Assembly: GCA_020848835.1 (NCBI GenBank)
Contig: JADLHJ010000054.1
Coordinates: 33,916-97,915, forward strand
Direction of reading: 5' to 3'
Length of the DNA stretch: 64,000 nt
DNA from: Candidatus Hydrogenedentota bacterium
GTDB lineage: Bacteria > Hydrogenedentota > Hydrogenedentia > Hydrogenedentales > SLHB01
The notes below the pieces were generated by a model. The model was given only the letters and a program-made list of their open reading frames with translations, made no database searches and was not told the origin of the DNA. Below, piece after piece: positions 44,551 to 54,040 of the stretch. Every line of letters starts with the position of its first letter. The first letter of the stretch is position 1. The position numbers and the translations under genes are program-made.

Positions 44551-44600
44551 AAAGCAGAGCTTTTCCAGAGTGCGTTACCGAGCGGAGCTTGGTAACGAGA
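44551..44600 (-). repeat. Two-hairpin repeat, copy A (minus orientation)
   Basis: Read on the minus strand it contains CGTTACCAAGC-TCC-GCTCGGTAACG (a long hairpin), a linker, then AAAGC-TCT-GCTTT (a short hairpin). It aligns over its full length with 45217-45267 in opposite orientation, about 86 percent by eye. The two copies flank the zinc-ribbon gene. No T tract follows the long hairpin in the sense of the next gene. Confidence 0.8.
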
Positions 44601-44663
44601 AAAAAAGCCGAACTCTTCTATACTGGCGCTAACCCCGCGGGCCAAGATCTGGAGTTTGGCGAC

Positions 44664-45122
44664 ATGGCAACAACTTGTACGAACTGTGCGCACAGTATCG
44701 AAAGCAATGACGTGGTGCACTGCCCGAACTGCGGTGCGGCGCTCACGTCGTCCGATGCAGCGCCATCGCCCAAGCGGCGTGCTGGGTGCGCCAGCATAAC
44801 TGGAAAATTAATCCTTGGACTCGGCCCCCTCATACTGCTCGGTCCAGTCGCGCTCGTGGCTGCTGAAGTTGAGCTATTTTCTCCGCTTATTGCAGCCTTG
44901 GGTCCAATTTATTCGTTCGTTGTCTACTGTTTCCTTTCAATGATGGCGCTGGTGCCTTGGGCACGTTGGGTGTTAAAACCGTATTTCCCCTCAAACGCTT
45001 GGCGATGGCGCCACCATATCGGCGCGATCGTGCTTGCGATCGTCATGTTCTTCATCAACGTATTTGTATTTCTCGCCGGGTGCGCGATGATCCTGCCACC
45101 GCCATTCGCGCCCGGCCAATAA
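44664..45122 (+). CDS. Zinc-ribbon membrane protein of unknown function
   Basis: The 152-residue protein starts at ATG 44664 with GGAG upstream; the upstream in-frame ATG at 44457 would run through a repeat and is rejected. The first 25 residues are a zinc ribbon with CTNCAHS and CPNCGA (two CxxC pairs). Three hydrophobic segments follow: about residues 45-70 (LILGLGPLILLGPVALVA), 78-100 and 122-145. The layout (cytoplasmic zinc ribbon plus small membrane domain) is common among uncharacterised proteins; no role can be assigned. It stands alone, bracketed by an inverted pair of repeats. Confidence 0.75.
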   Translation: MATTCTNCAHSIESNDVVHCPNCGAALTSSDAAPSPKRRAGCASITGKLILGLGPLILLGPVALVAAEVELFSPLIAALGPIYSFVVYCFLSMMALVPWARWVLKPYFPSNAWRWRHHIGAIVLAIVMFFINVFVFLAGCAMILPPPFAPGQ

Positions 45123-45216
45123 GCGCAACCTTCCGCTAACGTAGAGTATGCTTAAGTCCCGATGAGCGATTCCGCACGTGACAGCGACGGAAGGCGGGCG
45201 CTACAAATACGTTTCG

Positions 45217-45267
45217 TCTCGTTCCCAAGCTCCTGCTTGGGAACGCGCTCTTGAAAAGCTCCGCTTT
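45217..45267 (+). repeat. Two-hairpin repeat, copy B (plus orientation)
   Basis: CGTTCCCAAGC-TCCT-GCTTGGGAACG is a perfect 11 bp hairpin, followed by a linker and AAAGC-TCC-GCTTT. Compared with copy A, the long stem has C changed to A on one side and G to T on the other, keeping the pair. It lies 94 bases after the stop of the zinc-ribbon gene. Confidence 0.8.
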
Positions 45268-45544
45268 ATTCTTAACTCGCCCTAATGCCCAATCAACCGC
45301 CGTCAAAACTTTACGTTGCTCATTTTTTACCGACTTGTAGTTCAAACACGGGTCGTTTCGCACGGTGAAAACCCCAATCCAATCCCGTCGTCAACCTTTT
45401 CCCCCTTGAATCCCAAACCTTCTCATCCGCGCGATCCGCGTGATCCGTGGTCGTTCCTGCCCGCGAGAGTGCAACACGATGGGCTAAGGAGTAGAGACGT
45501 TCACACGGAGCGCCCACACCCGTTCCCCCGCTCCGTCAACTTCT
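45268..45544. other. Non-coding gap, no gene recognised
   Basis: Between repeat copy B and the katG terminator I see no open frame with coding features on either strand, no RNA gene and no further repeat. Short pyrimidine-rich stretches (for example around 45390-45425) are the only texture. Confidence 0.5.
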
Positions 45545-45588
45545 CCAGAAAATAGAAAGACCTGCTCGGATTTCTCCAAGCAGGTCTT
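45545..45588 (-). terminator. Terminator of katG
   Basis: On the minus strand AAGACCTGCT pairs with AGCAGGTCTT, a perfect 10 bp stem with a 12-base loop (45557-45588), followed by TTCTATTTTC. It starts 24 bases past the katG stop. Confidence 0.85.
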
Positions 45589-45612
45589 GAATCGGTCTCT
45601 TTGCGATTGCGG

Positions 45613-47868
<2,256 letters not shown>

Positions 47869-47959
47869 TTACTTGTATTGCACCCAAATTACTGCGAACG
47901 GCGATTTGTCCCATGTTCGCCGCCCCATCTTTCACTTTTCGCTGTTCTAATTATCGTGC

Positions 47960-48033
47960 TCGTGCTGGTGCTCGTCATCGTAATCGTTCCGTTCGAGTAT
48001 CGAGTTCGAGCACGATGACGAGCAGGAGCACGA
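47960..48033. repeat. Long imperfect inverted repeat between fur and katG
   Basis: TCGTGCTGGTGCTCGTCATCGT region (47960-47981, read in two parts TCGTGCTGGTG and CTCGTCATCGT) is matched inversely at 48012-48033 with 20 of 22 pairs. The 30-base loop holds more partial GTTCGAG/CTCGAAC-like pairing. It lies in the 213 bp leader between the fur stop and katG start, so the transcript could fold here. The neighbouring bases are GTGCTC/GAGCAC-rich, a texture seen in dispersed repeats. Confidence 0.65.
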
Positions 48034-48057
48034 CTTACAAATTGTCGACTTCACAAA

Positions 48058-48489
48058 CTATGCTGGAGTCGCGGCGAGACACTCGGGGCAAGTGCCCCAA
48101 TACACCACTTCTGCTTCGTCGATCCGATACCCCGCGCCCGCGTCGCCCGCCGGCGTCATGCATGGCGCTCCGTCTGCGGCGCAGTCCACATCCACCAACT
48201 TCTTGCACACCCGGCAAATCAGGTGGTGATGATTGTCGCCGACCCGGTCTTCGTAGAGCGCGGCTGACCCCGCAGGTTGAATACGGCGTATGAGCCCTTT
48301 TTCGCTGAGAATGCTCAGCGCGTCGTAGACAGCCTGTTTTGAAATTGCGCCGATTTCCGCGCGGACATCCTCAGCCACGTCGTCGGCAGTGCAATGCGGA
48401 CGGCCGGAAACGGCCCGCATCACAGCGAGACGTTGGGCCGTGACTTGCACGTTGTGATCACGCAGGAGATTTGGAAAGTCCACGAGCAT
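48058..48489 (-). CDS. Fur-family peroxide/metal regulator (FurA/PerR-like)
   Basis: The 143-residue DNA-binding repressor starts at ATG 48489. The winged-helix part has [23 protein letters not shown] (in pieces) and [22 protein letters not shown], where AVYDAL is the recognition helix. The dimer/metal part has [19 protein letters not shown], with regulatory His and a CxxC, and a second CPEC near the C-terminus for structural zinc. Its place directly upstream of katG argues for a peroxide sensor that represses katG with bound iron. The C-terminal region is shorter than E. coli Fur. A promoter and candidate operator lie against the start codon. Confidence 0.93.
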   Translation of the reverse strand: MLVDFPNLLRDHNVQVTAQRLAVMRAVSGRPHCTADDVAEDVRAEIGAISKQAVYDALSILSEKGLIRRIQPAGSAALYEDRVGDNHHHLICRVCKKLVDVDCAADGAPCMTPAGDAGAGYRIDEAEVVYWGTCPECLAATPA

Positions 48490-48494
48490 AGCCT

Positions 48495-48524
48495 AAGACT
48501 AACTCAAATATTAGACTTTGTCAA
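48495..48524 (-). promoter_or_regulatory. fur promoter with overlapping inverted repeat (candidate operator)
   Basis: On the minus strand TTGACA (48524-48519) is a perfect -35 box; TAGTCT (48501-48496) lies 17 bases on as a weak -10. Transcription would begin at about the fur ATG (48489), implying a leaderless or nearly leaderless message. AAGACTAA (48495-48502) and TTAGACTT (48511-48518) form an inverted repeat (7 of 8 pairs) over the spacer and -10, a natural place for a Fur-family autorepressor. Between 48525 and 48746 I see no gene or clear signal. Confidence 0.55.
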
Positions 48525-48746
48525 GATTATCTCTTTTTGAATGATGTTCGCCCCCAACGGGCCGCAAGCCTAATGAAAAGTCAGATACGTTCGGCGACGT
48601 AGGGGGTAATCCAAGGTTTGCGGCCCTTTGTGGAGAACACGATGTGGAGCAGAAGTTGGGAGTAGGTGCCGGGCATGCGAGGACTCCTTCGCCCCGCCGG
48701 GGCGATCAAGAAATAAATATTAATCCGAGTCCAGGGGTTTCTACTT

Positions 48747-48881
48747 CACGCGCCATTGGTTACTTAAACATTCCACCCAAAGGTTTTGAATCACGCGCCA
48801 TTAGTTACTTCAACATTTCGCGCAAAGTTTTTGAATCATGCGCCCTTGGTTACTTCAACATTTCGCGCGAGGGTTTTGAAG
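48747..48881. repeat. Three tandem 45 bp units copying the 3' end of the KOW gene
   Basis: Units start at 48747, 48792 and 48837, each 45 bases (15 codons). The last unit is the real 3' end of the gene at 48836-49030, and the others lie beyond its stop. Each carries the TGA in the same place. On the minus strand they read FKTLARNVEVTKGA, then FKNFARNVEVTNGA, then a decayed copy with an extra internal stop. No spacers separate them, so this is not a CRISPR array. Confidence 0.9.
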
Positions 48882-49030
48882 CGGGTGCCGTTTTCTTGGA
48901 CTACGGTGATTGTCACGGTGCCGGTCTTGCTCGTATGAATGTCCCGGACGGTCCCGGATTTTCCTGCGTGGGTGCCTTTGACGACTTTGCAGATGTCGCC
49001 GTCTTTTGGTTGTGTACTGAGGATCGCCAT
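48836..49030 (-). CDS. Small KOW-like protein
   Basis: The 64-residue protein starts at ATG 49030; a longer frame from 49162 overlaps the phospholipase gene and is not needed. GDICKVVKGTHAGKSGTVRDI matches the KOW pattern (the part KVVKGTHAGKSGTV), with short strands TVTITVVQENG and RNVEVT after it. KOW motifs bind RNA or protein in ribosomal proteins L24 and NusG. Here the whole protein is one SH3-like barrel. The gene lies 32 bp downstream of the phospholipase C gene on the same strand. Its last 15 codons are tandemly triplicated. Confidence 0.75.
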   Translation of the reverse strand: MAILSTQPKDGDICKVVKGTHAGKSGTVRDIHTSKTGTVTITVVQENGTRFKTLARNVEVTKGA

Positions 49031-49062
49031 AGTCGATACATCCTCCCTGTTGGTTTTTTGTT

Positions 49063-51465
49063 TCAGTCCATCGCGGGATCGGAAATGGACCATTGGCCGG
49101 TTTCGACGCGGCCCGCGAAGCGGTAGCGGGTTTCCGCCGCGCTGGCGGCGAGGTCGTACCATTGCTTCCCGGGTTTGGTGGAAATCGTAAGCTTGTGTTT
49201 GTGGTGTGGTTTGAGTGTGATTGATTCGAAATTGTCGCCGTAGGATTTGTCGATTAATTCGATTTGCTGCGGTTCACCGGTCGTGTTCGCTAGCGTCAAT
49301 GAAAGGTCTTCTCCTTCGCTATGGATTTCGGCGTCGAATGCAGGTTTGCCGCTGCTACGGAGTTCGCGCATAAATCCGTTGGGTCCATCGATCCGGATAT
49401 GGCATTTATTTTCAATGGGAAGTTTATCGTCGATCGTGTCGCCAGGTGAAACGGCGTACGCGCGGCAAACCATGTTCGCGCCGGCGGCGCCGTTTGCCCC
49501 GTAGGAATACACATTGAATGCGCCGCCTGCGGATCTGTCTTTGTTTCGTTTGTTGCCGGCTTCGAGTGTAATCTTCGCGGCGTTGGCGTCGGCTTCGATG
49601 TTTGCTTCCAGTTCGTAGGGCAAGGGGCACGACGGGCGCGAACCGCTCTCTTGAAACGCGGCGACCTGAAAGCCTTGCGTATCTGCGGGCTGCAATGTCA
49701 TCGCCGGTTTCGGCGGAGCTTTGAAATTGGCCTTGTGAATGCGCTCGATGTACGCGTCGCGTTCTAGATACTTCGGCAGTTCATATTGCTCGCCGTTGTA
49801 TGGTTTGAACGCGGAGCTCAAGTCGCCGCAAACCGTGCGGCGCCATTTGCTGATGTTCTTCTCTTCTACAGGCGTGCCTTTTCCCTCGAGCCAGTTTTCG
49901 AGAAACATAAGCACCGAGGTGTGATCGCTCACTTGCGAGTTTACGCAGCCGCCGCGCGTCCACGGTGACGCGATTACCAAGGGGCAGCGATAGCCGAGGC
50001 CGATGGAGTGATCGCGGCCGTATGCATCGGAAACGTCGAGGCTCGTATCAATACCTTTGGAGACTTTGCCCGTTTCAGGCCGGCCCGGATGTGGCGCGAC
50101 GAATGGCGGAACGTGATCGAAGAGGCCGTCGTTTTCGTCATAACAGAGAATGAAGACGGTTTTCTTCCACACTTCCGGATCGCGTGTGAGAATGTTGAGC
50201 GCTTCGCTCAAATACCATGCGCCGAACCACGCGGAACCGGGGTGATCCGAAAACCTGCATGGCGCAACCAGCCACGACACGGCCGGCAAGTTGCGCGATT
50301 CTACATCTTTCCGGAATTGGTGCAGCACGTCGCCCTTGGGGACCTGCACCGTGCGGGATTGGCCGTTGTCGTCGTAAGTGTGATCGACAAGTGTGCGGAA
50401 ATCCGGATCGCCGTCATTGATACAAAATGCTTTCTCGTGAAGTGCGCGATCGGCATCGGACAATTTTCGCCAACTGTCTTCCGTGTATTCGAGCCGTTCT
50501 TTCTTGGCGCTTTCGAGATACTTCTTCGCGTCTTCGCGTTGTTTCTCCAGTTTGCGTTTTTCATCGAGCGCCAATGACGTATCGGCAAGTTTTGCTGTGA
50601 TTTCTTCAATATGCTTTGGCAGCTTCTCAATCAGCTTCGGTAATTGTGCGCGGCGTGACTTCGAATACCGCACGCGGTATTGCGTGAACCATTCGATCGG
50701 GTTGTCGGTGAAGTTACCGAGCCAATCGTCTTCCTCGCTCGTGAAACCGGTATCGATGGAGATTTCGTTTTGATAGATCTTCCATGAAATACCGGCCTTT
50801 TCGAGGCGCTCGGGATAGGTTGTCCACGCCGCCTCATCGTCGTACGTCGTGTCTCCGTTTTGAACGCGCGCGGAATGTTTTGCATCTTCGCGGATCGTTC
50901 CTGTCCATAGATGTAAACGATTCGGTGTAGTACCCGTGAGCGAGGAGCAGAACGCGTAGTCAAACACGGTGAACGCATCCGCGAGCGCGTAATAAAATGG
51001 AATGTCCTCGCGCGTGAAAAAGCCCATCGTCATCGGAAAGTTGTCTTTGCGCCGTTTTGCGGGGAGCCATTTATCGTATTGGCCGCCATTGCGCGCGTCG
51101 ACCTGATCGGTCCATGAGTGTGGCGTGCCACCCATCCAGGTAATGTTCGTTCCGTCCATGTCCAGCCGAAACGGCGGAACAATCGAACCGTCCGTGTCGG
51201 GTTGGAACCAGACCGGCGCGCCGTTAGGCAGTTGGTGCGCGCGTGGATCGCGGAACCCTCGCACGCCGCGGAGCGTGCCGTAGGTGTGATCGAAAGAACG
51301 GTTCTCCTGCATGAGAATAACGACGTGCTCCGCATCGTGATAGGTTGTGCCCAGATCGGGATCGATCGCGGCCGCCCTCGCGATTGCGCCGGGGATGCCG
51401 TTCCAAACGATCGATGCCGAGCCGAGTGACGCGGCCGCTTTCAAAAAATCGCGTCGGGATTGCAT
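49063..51465 (-). CDS. Tat-exported phospholipase C (acid phosphatase-like superfamily)
   Basis: The 800-residue protein has a twin-arginine signal (MQSRRDFLKAAASLGSAS) and AAGGAG ahead of ATG 51465. The esterase part has VVILMQENRSFDHTYGTLRGVRGF (in pieces: QENRSFDHTYG), the catalytic-site Asn/Asp regions LCYDENDGLFDHVPPF and IASPWTRGG, and a long coiled insert at about 300-345. The C-terminus (from about residue 590) carries two beta domains of the DUF756 type (GAFNVYSYGANGAAG, LTLANTTGEPQQIELIDKSYG in parts). Bacterial non-haemolytic/haemolytic PLCs with this layout cleave phosphatidylcholine or sphingomyelin. This fits phosphate or lipid scavenging. Confidence 0.95.
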   Translation of the reverse strand: MQSRRDFLKAAASLGSASIVWNGIPGAIARAAAIDPDLGTTYHDAEHVVILMQENRSFDHTYGTLRGVRGFRDPRAHQLPNGAPVWFQPDTDGSIVPPFRLDMDGTNITWMGGTPHSWTDQVDARNGGQYDKWLPAKRRKDNFPMTMGFFTREDIPFYYALADAFTVFDYAFCSSLTGTTPNRLHLWTGTIREDAKHSARVQNGDTTYDDEAAWTTYPERLEKAGISWKIYQNEISIDTGFTSEEDDWLGNFTDNPIEWFTQYRVRYSKSRRAQLPKLIEKLPKHIEEITAKLADTSLALDEKRKLEKQREDAKKYLESAKKERLEYTEDSWRKLSDADRALHEKAFCINDGDPDFRTLVDHTYDDNGQSRTVQVPKGDVLHQFRKDVESRNLPAVSWLVAPCRFSDHPGSAWFGAWYLSEALNILTRDPEVWKKTVFILCYDENDGLFDHVPPFVAPHPGRPETGKVSKGIDTSLDVSDAYGRDHSIGLGYRCPLVIASPWTRGGCVNSQVSDHTSVLMFLENWLEGKGTPVEEKNISKWRRTVCGDLSSAFKPYNGEQYELPKYLERDAYIERIHKANFKAPPKPAMTLQPADTQGFQVAAFQESGSRPSCPLPYELEANIEADANAAKITLEAGNKRNKDRSAGGAFNVYSYGANGAAGANMVCRAYAVSPGDTIDDKLPIENKCHIRIDGPNGFMRELRSSGKPAFDAEIHSEGEDLSLTLANTTGEPQQIELIDKSYGDNFESITLKPHHKHKLTISTKPGKQWYDLAASAAETRYRFAGRVETGQWSISDPAMD

Positions 51466-51600
51466 GGTACTCCTTCAATCACAAGTGCTGTCGTAGCAGC
51501 CGCCATGCGTGAGTCTGCCAAATCTGGCAAGCCTACGTTGAACCTGTTTGGATTTTGTTACGGCCGCGTATCAGACGGAAAACAAAATCGATACGGCGCG

Positions 51601-52065
51601 CTATGCACCGTCTGGAATTTCGGGCTCGACAAGTTTTGCGAGTTGCGCCAGGGATTCCTGCCAGCCGAGGTAGCACATCTCCGTTGGAATTGCCGCGGGA
51701 ATTCCTTCCTGCACAATACTCACTTCGGTGCCGATCGACACTTTCTTCAGGGTATAGGTTGTCCGCATCTGACCGGGAAGGTTCGGATCGTCAAATACGT
51801 CGGTGGCGACAATGCGCTCGCCGGGAACCAGCTCGATATATTTGCCACCGAAGGCGTGGCTACTGCCTGTGGAGAAATTTGTGAAGGACATTTTATAAGT
51901 GCCGCCAACTTTCGCGTCGAGGTGATGAACGGTGCAGGTGAACCCATATGGCGGAAGCCATTTGCAATTTGCGGCCGGATCGAGCACTGCCTTATAGATA
52001 CGCTCTGGCGGCGCCTTCAGCACGCGGTGGAATCGAACGGTTCCCGTTTCTGCTTGAGTAGACAT
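51601..52065 (-). CDS. SRPBCC/AHSA1-family protein
   Basis: This 154-residue soluble protein has the START/Bet v1-like helix-grip fold used to bind hydrophobic ligands or protein partners. TVRFHRVLKAPPERIYKAVLDP is the N-terminal strand-helix (seen as RVLKAPPERIYKAVLD). GGTYKMSF, VPGERIVATDVFDDPNLPG and the C-terminal helix LGWQESLAQLAKLVEPEI are typical of AHSA1-like proteins (also called activator of Hsp90 ATPase-like or polyketide cyclase-like). No catalytic residues are implied. It is monocistronic, 135 bp upstream of the phospholipase gene in the same direction. Confidence 0.9.
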   Translation of the reverse strand: MSTQAETGTVRFHRVLKAPPERIYKAVLDPAANCKWLPPYGFTCTVHHLDAKVGGTYKMSFTNFSTGSSHAFGGKYIELVPGERIVATDVFDDPNLPGQMRTTYTLKKVSIGTEVSIVQEGIPAAIPTEMCYLGWQESLAQLAKLVEPEIPDGA

Positions 52066-52163
52066 AATTTTGCTCCGAGGTAAATGCTTGCAGACCGATC
52101 ATCGATCGAACGCAGACCATAATCGCTCGTTCGTGGACGCATGTCCAGCGAAGCGATCGCCGA

Positions 52164-53810
52164 TTATGATGCGTTTCGCGCGAATATAGCGACTGTGTCG
52201 TTTTTGAAAACCTCGTGGAGTTCCGGCAGCTCCAGAAAATAGCCTGGGTCTTTATGCTCGCGTCGCGCGGTCACAAAAACAAAATTGACGCCGAGGCGTT
52301 GCAGCAATTGTTCCGCCTCCGGCTGGTCCATTTCGCCGCGAAGAAATCTATCAACCTCCTTCGCCAGGCTGTCCAGTTGCGGTGTGAGCGCCCAATGCCC
52401 CAGGACAACGCGCGCGGTTACCAACTGGCTCAGCGTCGTGCCCGATGGATAGTCGGAGAGCACAACGTCGGTTTCCTTGGCCTGCGTCTTCAGCCATTCG
52501 ACCGCCTGCTCATCGCTATTGCTAATGTAATTCTCATGGTTGTTCGCGGCGAGCTGGCAGGCGCGCGCGACAAACAACGGCGAGCTTAGCGCGTTTACGA
52601 TCAGGAAGATTGCAGCAGCAATCACAAATGCGGGGCGAAGTCGGACTGGCGCATCTTCCTGCGACCGCCGGAAAACGGCAACACCGAGCAGAATCATCGG
52701 TGAAGCCAGCGGAATGCCAAGCTGCGGTGTGTACGGCAAGAAACTGAAAACGCGGTTGCCATGAAAGAGCGCCAGAACTGCGACGACCCAAACCACCAAC
52801 AAGCGATCGGACGACGTCTCTAGCGGATAGCACCGGTAGTTCAATACGCGCAATAAAAACAACACGCCCGCGAAACCGAACGCGAGGTAGTGAAGGAAAA
52901 AGGGTACGGGCGGTTGTACGCCCTGGCTGGCCCAGAATTTGAAGATAGGATGAAACGAGAAGATCCAAACGTAATACAAAAGCAATGGGCCGGTAACAAA
53001 GAGCGGAATCAGCCGATCGATACTTCGGCGCCAATCCACTCTGCGCGCAAACACCGTCTCCACCACAACAAAGAGCGGCAGAATGCCGAACAGACTTATC
53101 AGGTCGTAGGGCCTGAACAACGCTTGGACCAGTGCGACCAGCGCGGCGATGCAATACCAGGAACGATTGCTGGTTTTCTCCGCCACGATGTAGCTGGCGA
53201 CGAACAAAAGAAAGAGACCGTGCGGCAATGCGAAGTGTGGATTGATCACCATTTGTCCGAACGGATGAAACGCCACAGTCAAGTCCATCGCAGGATTGTG
53301 AAGTTCAACATCCGTGTGGGCGCTTAGCACACCCGCGCGTTGCAGCAAGTACGCGAGCCAGCCGAACCCGCCGCCAAAGGCGAACATGAATAACGCTATG
53401 ATACGTTCGCGCTGGGTGCGCAATGCGACCAACGCGAGCGTGCCAAAACCGAGCAGCGCGGAAAATGCTGCGATTACACGCCACGCCTCATACAACGTCT
53501 GCGTCGAACAACCGGTGAACGCCATGCCCCACCCCGCCAACAGAAATTCCAGGTTCACAAAGGCGGGGGCATGCGGAATATGAGTCATCGCGTTGCGGAA
53601 GATGAGATGTCCCGCCGCAGCTTGCCGAATGAACGAGTAATAACTGTTGATATCGTCGGCATGGACGAGTTGCCCGATAAACCGGGTGCCTTCTGGGGCC
53701 TTTGAGATTGCGTAATAATAGGGGACGGAACTGAGGAAAAAAGCGACGATTGCTAACAGAAATGCCAGCACCAGTACGGTGAAACGATCATGGTTTTGGG
53801 GTGGGGTCAC
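52164..53810 (-). CDS. Polytopic membrane protein, GT-C glycosyltransferase-like
   Basis: The 548-residue protein starts at GTG 53810. About 11-12 transmembrane helices are followed by a soluble C-terminal domain of about 120 residues. The first extracytoplasmic loop has QLVHADDINSYYSF (Asp-Asp), the position of the catalytic acidic motif in GT-C enzymes that use lipid-phosphate sugars. HFALPHGLFLLFVASY and LIPLFVTGPLLLYYVW are among the helices. The C-terminal segment (NSDEQAVEWLKTQAKETDVVLSDYP) looks like the usual periplasmic end of such proteins. The substrate is unknown. It is divergent from the radical SAM gene by 230 bp. Confidence 0.7.
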   Translation of the reverse strand: MTPPQNHDRFTVLVLAFLLAIVAFFLSSVPYYYAISKAPEGTRFIGQLVHADDINSYYSFIRQAAAGHLIFRNAMTHIPHAPAFVNLEFLLAGWGMAFTGCSTQTLYEAWRVIAAFSALLGFGTLALVALRTQRERIIALFMFAFGGGFGWLAYLLQRAGVLSAHTDVELHNPAMDLTVAFHPFGQMVINPHFALPHGLFLLFVASYIVAEKTSNRSWYCIAALVALVQALFRPYDLISLFGILPLFVVVETVFARRVDWRRSIDRLIPLFVTGPLLLYYVWIFSFHPIFKFWASQGVQPPVPFFLHYLAFGFAGVLFLLRVLNYRCYPLETSSDRLLVVWVVAVLALFHGNRVFSFLPYTPQLGIPLASPMILLGVAVFRRSQEDAPVRLRPAFVIAAAIFLIVNALSSPLFVARACQLAANNHENYISNSDEQAVEWLKTQAKETDVVLSDYPSGTTLSQLVTARVVLGHWALTPQLDSLAKEVDRFLRGEMDQPEAEQLLQRLGVNFVFVTARREHKDPGYFLELPELHEVFKNDTVAIFARNAS

Positions 53811-54040
53811 GATGGGCTTTCTTCAGGTGCGACGTCCGGACGTTCAGCATTCGGCCGCGTGCGAAATAGCACCCTGTTCGCGACGCGAAGTCGAGTATAG
53901 AGGTCATTTTGCCTCAAATCAAAGCCCTTTGAAGGCCAATACCCCAAACTCGAAAGAAAATGGAAAGCCTTGTCCCGATCCATGTTGCGTGTTACAATCC
54001 AGTACGGTCTAAGGTTCTGGCTTCAAAGGGTCAATATTGC

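Noticed and set aside
44571..44610. Hairpin followed by an A tract, looked like a terminator
   Set aside because: On the plus strand it is followed by A residues and not T; on the minus strand the T tract comes before the stem. It is part of a repeat.
44457..44663. Longer N-terminus of the zinc-ribbon protein
   Set aside because: It would translate through repeat copy A; the zinc ribbon begins right at ATG 44664 with its own GGAG site.
48747..48881. Possible CRISPR array
   Set aside because: Units are contiguous with no unique spacers, and one unit is coding sequence. It is a tandem duplication.
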